From JAUUZQ01 sp964538375 (GTDB taxonomy: Bacteria; Bacteroidota; Bacteroidia; Bacteroidales; GCA-2748055): a DNA stretch of 62,361 nt. The notes below the pieces were generated by a model. That model saw nothing but the letters and a program-made list of their open reading frames with translations. It ran no database searches and was not told where the DNA came from. Of this stretch, positions 1-8,194 are shown piece by piece. Numbering within the stretch: the first letter of the stretch is position 1; each line of letters opens with the position of its first letter. The stretch covers positions 1 through 62,361 of the forward strand of contig CAZIFQ010000017.1 in assembly GCA_964538375.1 (NCBI GenBank), in the 5' to 3' direction. The position numbers and the translations under genes were made by a program.

Positions 1-251
1 TATTAACAATAAGTCGCTGTAGTTCAATTAATTGGACGTTTTCGTTCAGGCACTAGTTACTCTGTGGTTCGTTAACCTATTGTTCAGGAGGGGTTTAAAT
101 TACAATGGTTAAATAGGGGGATAATCATGTATTATTACATTTAACCTTCTAACCTTTTAACCCACTCAATCACTTAGCTTATTGCTACCTCAGTTCAGTA
201 GGATCAAAACTATCCATATCTCCATAGTCCAGGTTCTCACCTGCCATTATA

Positions 252-1283
252 TTATTGCTCTCCTCTTCTTGTGCTTCCTCTGAAAATTAATTCCGGACCA
301 ATCACAAAGTTTTCATGGTTATTTAATTCAGGATTGTTGTTTACTCTTTTCAGATATAGTTCAGCTGCAGTGCGTCCAAGTTCTGCCCCTTTTTGATGAA
401 CTGTTGTTATAGAAGGTGTAATGAACTCCGTAAATGTTTCATTGGCAAACCCTGTTACTCCAAGTTTTTGGGGTACCTGAATTCCATTTTTTCTTGCTGC
501 ATTGATAACCCCAAGGGCGGCGAAATCTCCGGAGCAGAGTATTGCATCCGGTGGATCAGTCAAAGTTCTTAGTTTATCAAAGGCCCTTTCGCCACCTGCT
601 ATGGTCATCTCCTCTTCAAATACCCATTCTCTATTCTCAGCCAAATTCAAATCTCTGATGGCTGTTATATATCCCCTGGTTCTTTCAGAATAAACATTGA
701 TATGTGTGGCGCCTCTTATATGTGCGATCTTTTTGTAGCCACTTTCCATGAGGTGAAGAACCAAGTCATATGCAGCGGTGTAATCGTCAATTCTAATTGA
801 ATCAACCATATCAGTCAAGGGAACCCTATCGAAGAAAAGCATGCGTACCTGCTCATAAACTTCCTTAAGATGATCTGTGTTCCTTGTTTCCATGGACAAC
901 GACATAAGTATGCCATCAACCCGGGCATTAAGTAGTGTTTGTATGGCTTTTTTCTCTTTCTCCAATTTTTCGTGCGATTGACAGATCATAAGGTTATATC
1001 CGGCAGCGGCAAACACCTCTTCTAGTCCGCCAATGATGTTTGAGAAAAAGCTTCGATTGATGTTTGGAACAATTACACCAATTGTATTGCCTCTCCCTTT
1101 TCGTAATGAGGCAGCCATCTGGTTGGGTTGGTAGTTGTATTTCTTTGCCAAATCCTGCACCTTTTGTATCGTTTTCGTACTTACCCTGGGGTTGTTGTGC
1201 AAAGCTCTTGATACCGTAGATGCCGAAATGTTTAATTCTTTCGCAAGATCATGTATTGTAATATGGCTTTTAGAGATACTCAC
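252..1283 (-). CDS. LacI-family transcriptional regulator
   Basis: A 343-residue LacI/GalR-type repressor. The N-terminal helix-turn-helix (ITIHDLAKELNISASTVSRAL) and hinge (YQPNQMAASLRKGRGNTIGVIVP) are followed by a periplasmic-binding-protein-like ligand domain with the usual GYKKIAHI and DAILCSGDFAALGV segments. No ATG lies at a sensible place. The upstream Met (1322) would add 13 non-homologous residues over a promoter match, so I chose the GTG at 1283, which gives family-typical spacing to the helix-turn-helix. The ligand is unknown; in Bacteroidota such proteins usually control sugar uptake and use, but no transporter or hydrolase adjoins it here. Function as a LacI regulator is sure; the start is probable. 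Confidence 0.9.
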   Translation of the reverse strand: MSISKSHITIHDLAKELNISASTVSRALHNNPRVSTKTIQKVQDLAKKYNYQPNQMAASLRKGRGNTIGVIVPNINRSFFSNIIGGLEEVFAAAGYNLMICQSHEKLEKEKKAIQTLLNARVDGILMSLSMETRNTDHLKEVYEQVRMLFFDRVPLTDMVDSIRIDDYTAAYDLVLHLMESGYKKIAHIRGATHINVYSERTRGYITAIRDLNLAENREWVFEEEMTIAGGERAFDKLRTLTDPPDAILCSGDFAALGVINAARKNGIQVPQKLGVTGFANETFTEFITPSITTVHQKGAELGRTAAELYLKRVNNNPELNNHENFVIGPELIFRGSTRRGEQ

Positions 1284-1319
1284 CTTGCAAAAGTAGTAAA
1301 ATACAATCGATTGCACAAA
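1284..1319 (-). promoter_or_regulatory. Bacteroidetes-type promoter of the LacI gene
   Basis: On the minus strand TTTG (1319-1316), 20 bases, then TACTTTTG (1295-1288) fit the Bacteroidetes -33/-7 consensus. The -7 box ends 4 bases before the proposed GTG start, so the transcript would be leaderless or nearly so. Confidence 0.5.
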
Positions 1320-1435
1320 CAATTCTTTGTAATTTTCCTGAAACGCGTACTGATTTTTTTTATCTTTGGTTAGGATGCAATGATTCAGTGTTATGTCCTA
1401 ATGTAAACACCAATTTTCAACACAAAGCCACCAAT

Positions 1436-2128
1436 ATGAAAGCCAGAAACCCCATTCTTATCATAATTTTCGCAGCCATCGTTCTAGTTGAATTGCTTGG
1501 CCGAATGTTTGATTTTATAAACCTGGAATATTTTGCAAAGCCGTTAATAATGATATGGATAGCGGTGTTTTTTCTCCTGAATGCAGAGAAAAAGTCATTT
1601 CGTATTCCTGTATTGATCGCTTTCCTATTCTCCTGGATGGGGGATATGCTGCTGATGTTTTCTGGTAGCTCCGATAATGAAATGTTTTTCTATGCAGGCG
1701 TAGGAGGATTCTTCCTCGCCCAATGCATGTACATTTATATTTTCATTAGGTATGCTGAGACAAAGACCAAAGGATTTCTGATCAGAACTCCCTTGTGGTT
1801 CATTCCATTTGTTGCTTACCTGGCTGGAATTTATATATTACTCTTTCCCTCAATCGAAGGAATGATGAAACCTATTATTCTGGTCTATGCCATCTCCCTT
1901 GTTGGAATGTCGCTTGCAGCATTAAACCGTAAAGGCAGGGTTGGGATGGAGAGTTTTCGCTGGATTTTCCTGGGATCTGTCTTCTTTGTCATTTCAGACA
2001 GCATATTAGCTTTCAATAAGTTTTATTTTGAAGATGGATTCGCTTACGCTGGATTCTGGATCATGCTCACTTATATCACCGCACAATATTACATTATGCG
2101 TGGATTGATTTTGGAAAAGAAATCATAA
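1436..2128 (+). CDS. YhhN-family (lysoplasmalogenase-like) membrane protein
   Basis: A 230-residue integral membrane protein with about eight hydrophobic segments. It shows the YhhN/TMEM86 pattern: KPLIMIWIAVFFL in helix 2, SWMGDMLLMF with the conserved acidic residue after the third segment, and SDSILAFNKF near the end. Characterised members hydrolyse the vinyl-ether bond of lysoplasmalogens; whether this one does is inference. I take the ATG at 1436, because the upstream GTG (1388) adds 16 polar residues. A -7-like TATCTTTG lies at 1361-1368, without a good -33 box. The gene is divergent from the LacI gene. Confidence 0.8.
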   Translation: MKARNPILIIIFAAIVLVELLGRMFDFINLEYFAKPLIMIWIAVFFLLNAEKKSFRIPVLIAFLFSWMGDMLLMFSGSSDNEMFFYAGVGGFFLAQCMYIYIFIRYAETKTKGFLIRTPLWFIPFVAYLAGIYILLFPSIEGMMKPIILVYAISLVGMSLAALNRKGRVGMESFRWIFLGSVFFVISDSILAFNKFYFEDGFAYAGFWIMLTYITAQYYIMRGLILEKKS

Positions 2129-2136
2129 ATTTTGTA

Positions 2137-2160
2137 GAGACGCGCCATGTGGCGCGTCTC
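2137..2160. repeat. Perfect palindromic hairpin, REP-like
   Basis: GAGACGCGCC, loop ATGT, GGCGCGTCTC: a perfect 10-bp GC-rich stem directly after the YhhN stop codon. GTAGAGACG...CGTCTC palindromes are widespread as dispersed intergenic repeats in several phyla. No U-run follows, so it is not a classic terminator. Confidence 0.7.
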
Positions 2161-2241
2161 AATATATAAATCCCGCGTCAAAATAATCTCCAAAGGGATT
2201 CTCAGCATCCAAAGGCACCATTTACCTGGCCCAAAGCCCCG

Positions 2242-3108
2242 TTATTCAATCCATGTCATGTAATGATCAACAATGGTCCACTCTTCTTCTTCCAGGCCGA
2301 GGACAGCCTCTCCACCCTCGTAAGCTACTCTGAAAAAGACTATTGCGCTGTCTTTTTCCCCATTAAAAGAAATTCTTTCTACCATAGGGTGTGTCTCTAA
2401 ATGCCATGCTGTTACCCAATGATCATGAATGAATTTCAGATATTCATTCATAAAGACATAGCGATCATAGGCGTCCTCGCTTGAAAAATCAGGAGTGACA
2501 ATGGTGCTGTCACAGGTGGGAATATAGTTACCGCCCAGGAAACAATGTATTGCGGATTCATACTTCCCAGTCAGGTATAATGTCTTCTTGTCATCATTTA
2601 CGATAGTGGGCTTGAAGTCATTAATAGAATAGGTGTTTTTTGGTGAATCTCTGAATGCAAAATCATAGGAGATACTGTTTTGTATTACATAATAGTCATT
2701 GTTCTCGTATATGTCGTTTCCAAATTCTGAATTACAAATTCTGGCCAGGTCCCAGGGACTGAAAAACTCTTTATAAACATCATAAACAACTTGTAATGAG
2801 TCAGGAATGCTTTCGTCAGGACTGTATTCTCTATACCAATCTTTCAATATTGTCTCCAGGCAGGAGACACAGGAAGTGTTAAATGCCTCCATCAATTCAT
2901 TATAGATCAACAACGCCTCCGCACCCAGGTTACATGTATAACATGTATCGCCAAAACAGCTGTCTATTTTGGGAATGGTATCAATATTCTCAATTGAATC
3001 ATTTTCCCTTTCAGTGTTTGGATCATTTGTAAATTTCTCACAGGAGAGCATCATCATCATCAGAAGTGATCCTATTATTGTGAGCTTATATTTCATCTCA
3101 TACTTCAT
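2242..3108 (-). CDS. Hypothetical lipoprotein
   Basis: A 288-residue protein that I do not recognise. The N-terminus is a lipoprotein signal (KLTIIGSLLMMMMLSC, cleavage before Cys23), followed by an acidic, Asn/Asp-rich linker. The next 50 residues contain five cysteines (CFGDTCYTC and CVSC), suggesting disulfides or metal binding. The rest is alpha/beta with many aromatic residues. The first ATG overlaps the stop of an upstream relic (ATGA), which suggests the gene was once translationally coupled to a propeller-protein gene and supports this start over Met5. Probably anchored to the outer or inner membrane, facing the periplasm or outside. Confidence 0.65.
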   Translation of the reverse strand: MKYEMKYKLTIIGSLLMMMMLSCEKFTNDPNTERENDSIENIDTIPKIDSCFGDTCYTCNLGAEALLIYNELMEAFNTSCVSCLETILKDWYREYSPDESIPDSLQVVYDVYKEFFSPWDLARICNSEFGNDIYENNDYYVIQNSISYDFAFRDSPKNTYSINDFKPTIVNDDKKTLYLTGKYESAIHCFLGGNYIPTCDSTIVTPDFSSEDAYDRYVFMNEYLKFIHDHWVTAWHLETHPMVERISFNGEKDSAIVFFRVAYEGGEAVLGLEEEEWTIVDHYMTWIE

Positions 3109-3269
3109 TCTATCTCGCTAATGTAAATTCCATTGTCCGTTCCAATCCAGATATTATTGTCAGGATCTTGTTCAATTGCAAAGATACTCCGGTTTTTGAA
3201 TGTTTCAATATCTACCATCCATTCTTTTCCGTTGTAAACGTTGCATCCAAAATAATTTATGGAAATGTT
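3105..3269 (-). pseudogene. Relic of a two-component-regulator propeller protein
   Basis: After an in-frame stop (3270-3272) the minus strand reads about 54 codons ending in IFAIEQDPDNNIWIGTDNG, the signature of a Reg_prop beta-propeller blade (NIWIGTDNGIY), and stops four residues after it. The stop overlaps the ATG of the next gene. No start codon or preceding blades exist, so this is the 3' tail of a deleted gene, probably a periplasmic sensor or propeller protein. Confidence 0.65.
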
Positions 3270-3294
3270 TTAATGACAGCTTAGCTCATGAATT

Positions 3295-5907
3295 CTAGAA
3301 GCGGAAATTGACTTTTACCCCGGTACCGTAGTAGCTCCAATCCTCAAAACTAACAAAAACACCCAGGTCCACCATAAACAGAATTTCATTCAGACTGTAT
3401 CCCAATTGAATGTGGTTATTGATATCGGGAGTATAGAGATAAGCCACTGATATAGACTCATTCCATAGGCGTTCGCTGAACCAGGGTAGTAATTTGATGA
3501 GCATGTAGGATGAACGCATTCTGGCATGTGCTTCAATATAATACTGGTTTGTGCTGGCCCTGTAGTAATCAAGCAGCATGAAAGTATTCTGAAACCCAAT
3601 GATATCGAATAGAATTGGAGATGATTTAAAGTGCTTGAAATCAGCAAAATGCATATTATCAGAACTCGGATAATACCCGCCTTCAATCTGGTAGCTTAAG
3701 CTTGAGAGTAATCCAACCTCCATGCTCTGTCTTAAACCACCAGACAATAGCATATAGTCTGCCCATCCACTTGCTTCCAGGGGAAATGCATGCTTGTATG
3801 TTAGAAAGAAAGTGGGCCAGTCTGACTTACTATATTGTTTCCTTCCGGCCCTGAGCCGATAGTAATATTCGGGTGTATATTCAAGATTAATGCTTCCTGA
3901 TAAAAGCTTTGAGTTATTGAAAACAGCATCGTCAACATCATAATTTTCAGGAACATTTTCCGTAAAAGTTTTGCTGTTTCTGAAAAGAATAGACAATGGT
4001 GTTGTTGAATAATTCGTTAGCTCCCTTCTTATATCTGCATCCAGTGTTGTAGTCAATACCAACCCGGTTGCAAGGTCCATTCTATGCTCGAGCGAAGCAT
4101 TGATGGATTCGTACTTTTTACTGTAATTTTCCCTGTAAAAGAGACTGTATGCAGCATTTGTCAGTCTTGGAATACCAGTACCCTCGTTAAAATCAAATGA
4201 TGTGTAATCCATCCTGAGAGCAATTTTTCCACGTATTTTGGGAGCATATAATATACTGGAATTCCATGTAATGATGGGGGCCATCCGGTTGAACGCCATT
4301 CCAGCCCATAATTCAGAACGATAGGTCGTAATTTTGTCTTTTGTTGTGTTGAATCTGAAATGTTGGCCATATACAATTCCGTCTACCGTATTGTATCCGA
4401 GCATCTCCAGGTCCAGCAAACCATTATGCTCAAATTTGGTGAGGCGATCGGCTGACTGGTAATTATGTCCGTATAGCAGTTTCCTGAAGGGACTTTTCTT
4501 GCTTCGGGCAAACCTCGTAGAATCTTTTGTGATGGTACCACTGCTATATCCCATCACTGAGTCGCGGACAGCCAGCGTAGTTAATTCTTCAGGTGTGAGA
4601 AGTATAGGTCTATGCTTGTTCCAAAAAGAGGAATCATTAATCACTGCTCCTTTTTCAATAGTGAACTTTGTTCCTTCGATTTCCAGGTTCTTCTCTTTAC
4701 CACTTGCATTTTCAGCTTCCTGCTCCATCAGCTTGGTCATCTTAGTCATGTCGCGGTCTGTGAGCTCATTCTTCTGCATGATCTCCAGTATTTTCTCCTG
4801 TTCCTCTGATGTTTCCCTTAATATTGGTTCATCTTCTTTAGTTGCAGTTGGCATAAAGTAGGAGCGGGGGAGGTTTGGATTCAGTACAACATTTTTATAT
4901 TCCAGCGATGAGACATAGGTAACACCCGCTTCAACACCCGCCATTTGCACCGCGGCTTCTAACTTATGACTTACAGGCAGCCAGGCATCCATGATTACGT
5001 TAGCATACAATTGCTCCAGGTAAATAATCCCTGCAATAGTGCTTACTTCAAGATCACTTGAATGGAGGCACCACAGGTCTTCAACAATATAAATGAATCC
5101 TTTACAAAGCTGTTGGCTTTTTCTTTTTGGAGATACCTTTATCTTATCAATCATGTAGCTGCCTTGCAGAAATGATCCCTCGAAGCTGAATTTATAGTAT
5201 GAAAATGCATTCCTCGCCAGTGGTGATACAAATGATTCTATCTGTTGCTGGTATAGACTGGCATTGATATAGTCCATAGGATTGACAGACTCAACATAGC
5301 CGGGAATAGTATTCTGCGAAGCGATAATCTTCATTTCATATTTATCGGGAGAGGTATGCTTCACCTGGTTCAGGGATTCAAGCATGTATGCCTGTCCCTC
5401 TTCTACTTTGATATTATTTACATTGATTCGCTTAGCTATGGCACGTGGCAACTTATCAAAAATTGCAGCACCTTTAATATATATCTCAGCATTGTAGGTT
5501 TGTACTTGGTTAAGGTGATAGTTGGCAAGTCCGATGGCTTTTCTCATAACAGCATAGGCAGGATCCTCTCCACTGGCCACTACACGTACTTCGGGAATCA
5601 TGTAAGTCTGCGGAGGCATAATTATTTGCAGGTCCAGCATCTCCTGGTCCACAGTAATTGTTCGCTCCACCTCGGTATATCCCAGGCTTCTAAAAAAAAT
5701 GTGGTATTCACCGGCTGGCAAGGGCAGAGAAAACAGTCCCAGCGAATTGCTTGTGGTTCCCCGCGTTAGTTCCTTAATGAAAATGGAGGCGTATGAAATT
5801 GAATTTCCATCTATGTCCACCACCTTTCCTTTGATTCCCTGACCATAGAGGCCTGACTGTGAGATAATCAGTAATGCGAGGGCAGAAAAGAAAAGTTTCT
5901 TTAGCAT
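3295..5907 (-). CDS. DUF5686 / carboxypeptidase-regulatory-like outer-membrane protein
   Basis: An 870-residue protein with a signal peptide (MLKKLFFSALALLIISQSGLYG). A CarboxypepD_reg-like beta-sandwich follows (about residues 24-105, GIKGKVVDIDGNSISYASIFI), then a long DUF5686 region of alternating beta strands ending in aromatic-rich strands and a terminal Phe (VKVNFRF), as in outer-membrane barrels. This is common in Bacteroidota; the role is unknown, possibly TonB-like or surface assembly. I start at the ATG at 5907 because the upstream ATG (5973) adds 22 charged residues and sits on the tail of the uxaC relic. Confidence 0.8.
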   Translation of the reverse strand: MLKKLFFSALALLIISQSGLYGQGIKGKVVDIDGNSISYASIFIKELTRGTTSNSLGLFSLPLPAGEYHIFFRSLGYTEVERTITVDQEMLDLQIIMPPQTYMIPEVRVVASGEDPAYAVMRKAIGLANYHLNQVQTYNAEIYIKGAAIFDKLPRAIAKRINVNNIKVEEGQAYMLESLNQVKHTSPDKYEMKIIASQNTIPGYVESVNPMDYINASLYQQQIESFVSPLARNAFSYYKFSFEGSFLQGSYMIDKIKVSPKRKSQQLCKGFIYIVEDLWCLHSSDLEVSTIAGIIYLEQLYANVIMDAWLPVSHKLEAAVQMAGVEAGVTYVSSLEYKNVVLNPNLPRSYFMPTATKEDEPILRETSEEQEKILEIMQKNELTDRDMTKMTKLMEQEAENASGKEKNLEIEGTKFTIEKGAVINDSSFWNKHRPILLTPEELTTLAVRDSVMGYSSGTITKDSTRFARSKKSPFRKLLYGHNYQSADRLTKFEHNGLLDLEMLGYNTVDGIVYGQHFRFNTTKDKITTYRSELWAGMAFNRMAPIITWNSSILYAPKIRGKIALRMDYTSFDFNEGTGIPRLTNAAYSLFYRENYSKKYESINASLEHRMDLATGLVLTTTLDADIRRELTNYSTTPLSILFRNSKTFTENVPENYDVDDAVFNNSKLLSGSINLEYTPEYYYRLRAGRKQYSKSDWPTFFLTYKHAFPLEASGWADYMLLSGGLRQSMEVGLLSSLSYQIEGGYYPSSDNMHFADFKHFKSSPILFDIIGFQNTFMLLDYYRASTNQYYIEAHARMRSSYMLIKLLPWFSERLWNESISVAYLYTPDINNHIQLGYSLNEILFMVDLGVFVSFEDWSYYGTGVKVNFRF

Positions 5908-5972
5908 CTTTTTCCGGTTAAAATAGAATCTAAAATAAGGAATTCTTTTAAAATCAACGGGAAGAATCAACA

Positions 5973-6137
5973 TTATATTTTAAAACCCGAAGTACTCTTT
6001 TGCGTGAAAGTAGCTGGAACAGTCTCTGTCCATTTCATAAATTTTTCCTTGTCGGAGGCGTTTCCAGTACAAAATCTCTCATCAATGCCATTGGCACGCA
6101 TAGCAAGCCACTTGTAGTGATCGCTATACAAGCACAC
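5973..6137 (-). pseudogene. Relic of glucuronate isomerase (uxaC)
   Basis: The minus strand reads SDHYKWLAMRANGIDERFC then TGNASDKEKFMKWTETVPAT, which closely matches the conserved stretch around residues 58-100 of UxaC (E. coli: [28 protein letters not shown]). The frame is then lost into unrelated residues and a stop at 5975-5973. About 55 N-terminal and more than 350 C-terminal residues are missing. UxaC converts glucuronate or galacturonate to fructuronate or tagaturonate; the SDR at 7344 is a plausible next enzyme, so the relic marks a decayed hexuronate locus. Confidence 0.75.
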
Positions 6138-6151
6138 TTAAGTAAAAAGAA

Positions 6152-6165
6152 CGTGTGCGCACACG
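6152..6165. promoter_or_regulatory. Candidate LacI-family operator
   Basis: CGTGTGCGCACACG is a perfect 14-bp palindrome with a central CG step, the usual symmetry of LacI/GalR operators. It lies 14 bases upstream of the -33 box at 6180 and between the uxaC relic and the LacI-SDR-pdxB genes. Which regulator binds is inference. Confidence 0.5.
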
Positions 6166-6179
6166 AAAATACAATAATC

Positions 6180-6211
6180 TTTGCGATCCTCATAAGAAAT
6201 AACTAGTTTTG
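6180..6211 (+). promoter_or_regulatory. Bacteroidetes-type promoter of the LacI-SDR-pdxB genes
   Basis: TTTG (6180-6183), exactly 20 bases, then TAGTTTTG (6204-6211): a full match to the Bacteroidetes -33/-7 consensus. It predicts a leader of about 70 bases before the TTG start at 6285. Confidence 0.55.
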
Positions 6212-6284
6212 TCACGCATTAGAATTGTCTAAAAATTTCTAAGATGCAGTAAAACAATCAGATATAATTAATAATCTAGCATCA

Positions 6285-7334
6285 TTGCCAAAAATAAAAA
6301 TTTCAGATATTGCAAAAATTGCCGGTGTGTCTGCCGGAACAGTCGATAGAGTTATACATAAACGATATGGAGTTTCTGAAAAGACACGAACTCATGTGCA
6401 GGAAATTTTATATAAGTTTGATTATCAACCAGATATATTAGCAGGTGTACTGGCCACAAATAAAGCTTACACTTTTCTTGTATGTATGCCGGAGTCCGTG
6501 GGCGTACACGAATTCTGGAAGTTTCCTTTGAATGGAGTCAAATCTGCCCTGGCTGAGATCAGCTTGTATGATGTTGATATCGATTACCTCCTGTTCGATC
6601 AGCATGACCCGGATGATTTTAGAAAAAAAACGGCGATGCTTGACTTTTCAAAATATGAAGGATTGCTCTTCGCGCCTGTATTCAATGATCTTTCTGTTGA
6701 GTTTATAAAAAAATGGGAGAAATATTCTATTCCTTATGTTCTCTTTAACTCTAAAATCGAAGGAATGAGTCCTGCCAGCTTTGTTGGACAGGATGCTTTT
6801 CAGAGTGGATTCCTGGCTGGACGGATAATGAGTTATGGATTGGAACGGGATCGCGATATTCTAATACTGAACCTATCACTGCGCAAGGATAATTACAATC
6901 ATATTATACACAGGGAACGTGGTTTTAGATCTTATTTTGAGGATCATGCTGAGCGGGTAAGGAATATTGTAACACTGGATATAAATGACGGACTCTATGA
7001 ACATGTGGAAAGCGAATTAAATCTTGCCATGTCGAAATATGAGGTGGCCGGAATTTTTGTTACAAATTCACGGGTACATATAGCTGCAGACTTTTTAGCA
7101 AGGAAAGGGGCAATGAATATTCGTTTGCTGGGATATGATTTATTACCTCAAAACATTGATTTTTTGAGCAGGGAGTATATTGATTTTTTGATTTCTCAGA
7201 GTCCTGAGGAACAGGCCTATACGGGATTAAAAACACTTTTTAACCTGGTTGTGCTTAAACAGGAAATCCCTGGTGAGATTCTATTGCCTATTGATATATT
7301 AACAAAAGAAAATGTTCAGTATTATTTAAAATAG
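6285..7334 (+). CDS. LacI-family transcriptional regulator (hexuronate-associated)
   Basis: A 349-residue LacI-type regulator. The helix-turn-helix KISDIAKIAGVSAGTVDRVI opens the protein, followed by a linker and a substrate-binding-like domain (LDFSKYEGLLFAPVF, VAGIFVTNSRVHIAADF). Upstream in frame there is no ATG or GTG before a stop at 6264, so translation must start at the TTG at 6285, or at a rarer codon. The SDR gene begins 9 bases downstream and pdxB follows, so the three are probably one operon. Autoregulation through the palindrome at 6152 is plausible. The ligand may be a hexuronate or aldonate, judged from the SDR and the uxaC relic. Confidence 0.88.
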   Translation: MPKIKISDIAKIAGVSAGTVDRVIHKRYGVSEKTRTHVQEILYKFDYQPDILAGVLATNKAYTFLVCMPESVGVHEFWKFPLNGVKSALAEISLYDVDIDYLLFDQHDPDDFRKKTAMLDFSKYEGLLFAPVFNDLSVEFIKKWEKYSIPYVLFNSKIEGMSPASFVGQDAFQSGFLAGRIMSYGLERDRDILILNLSLRKDNYNHIIHRERGFRSYFEDHAERVRNIVTLDINDGLYEHVESELNLAMSKYEVAGIFVTNSRVHIAADFLARKGAMNIRLLGYDLLPQNIDFLSREYIDFLISQSPEEQAYTGLKTLFNLVVLKQEIPGEILLPIDILTKENVQYYLK

Positions 7335-7343
7335 AGGAGATTT

Positions 7344-8189
7344 ATGAATTCACTGGAAGATTTAAAAGGAAAAATTTGTGTCATAACAGGCGGTGGAGGA
7401 GTAATTGGTTCATCACTGGCTGAAGGATTGGCGAAAGCCGGAATAATTACCGTTTTACTGGATATTGATGAAGAGGCTGCAAGCTCGGTGGCAAAACAGG
7501 TAAGTGAAGAATCTGGAATGGCATCATACGGACTTAAGGTCAATGTGCTCGACAAAGCTTCGCTGCAGGAAGTATATGAGAAAATTGTGAAAGAGATTGG
7601 TGAAGCAGACTTCCTTATTAATGGTGTTGGTGGAAATTCCCCGCAGGCCACAACGAAGCTGGAGGAGCTGACAGAAGATAGCCTGGACAATCTGGAGGAT
7701 TCCTTCTTTGGTCTTGAAATGGAGGGCTTTCAAAAAGTATTTGACCTGAATTTCTATGGAACATTCCTGCCTTCAATGGTATTTACCAGGGAGATGGTGA
7801 AAAGGCAAAAGGGAGTGGTTTTAAATATCTCTTCCATGAATGCTTACAAACCCTTAACGAAAATTCCGGCTTATTCAGCTGCAAAATCATCGGTCAATAA
7901 TTTTACAGAATGGCTTGCCGTGCACTTTGCTAAAGTTGGTGTACGTGTGAATGCCATTGCCCCGGGCTTCTTCCTCACCAATCAAAACAGGTTCTTGCTG
8001 GTAGAGGAAAAATCAGGCGAGCTAACTCCCAGGGGAGAGAAAATAATAAACAATACACCCATGGGCATTTTTGGAGAGCCGGGTGATATCACTGGAACAG
8101 TGCTTTACCTTCTTTCAGATATGAGTCATTTTATAACCGGAATTTGTATTCCAGTGGACGGTGGCTACAGCGCCTTTGGAGGAGTATAA
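7344..8189 (+). CDS. SDR-family oxidoreductase, probably D-mannonate/fructuronate oxidoreductase
   Basis: A 281-residue classical short-chain dehydrogenase. The nucleotide-binding motif is ITGGGGVIGSSLAEGL (TGxxxGxG), and the NINGVG-like motif appears as LINGVGGN. The catalytic Ser lies in NISSMNAY and the Tyr/Lys pair in YSAAKSS; the C-terminus is GICIPVDGGYSAFGGV. Length and the GVGGNSPQAT insertion match the SDR group annotated as D-mannonate oxidoreductase in Bacteroidota, which interconverts D-fructuronate and D-mannonate with NAD(H). Substrate assignment rests on this resemblance and the uxaC relic nearby, so it is inference. RBS GAGGAGAT lies just before the start. Confidence 0.75.
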   Translation: MNSLEDLKGKICVITGGGGVIGSSLAEGLAKAGIITVLLDIDEEAASSVAKQVSEESGMASYGLKVNVLDKASLQEVYEKIVKEIGEADFLINGVGGNSPQATTKLEELTEDSLDNLEDSFFGLEMEGFQKVFDLNFYGTFLPSMVFTREMVKRQKGVVLNISSMNAYKPLTKIPAYSAAKSSVNNFTEWLAVHFAKVGVRVNAIAPGFFLTNQNRFLLVEEKSGELTPRGEKIINNTPMGIFGEPGDITGTVLYLLSDMSHFITGICIPVDGGYSAFGGV

Positions 8190-8194
8190 GGAAC

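Noticed and set aside
184..246. A 20-codon minus-strand frame starting ATG GCA GGT just after the LacI stop
   Set aside because: Too short, no recognisable motif, and the surrounding 1-251 region shows nothing else coding. It may be chance.
5908..5973. A 22-residue N-terminal extension of the DUF5686 protein
   Set aside because: The internal Met begins a standard signal peptide; the extension is charged and overlaps the uxaC relic's stop.
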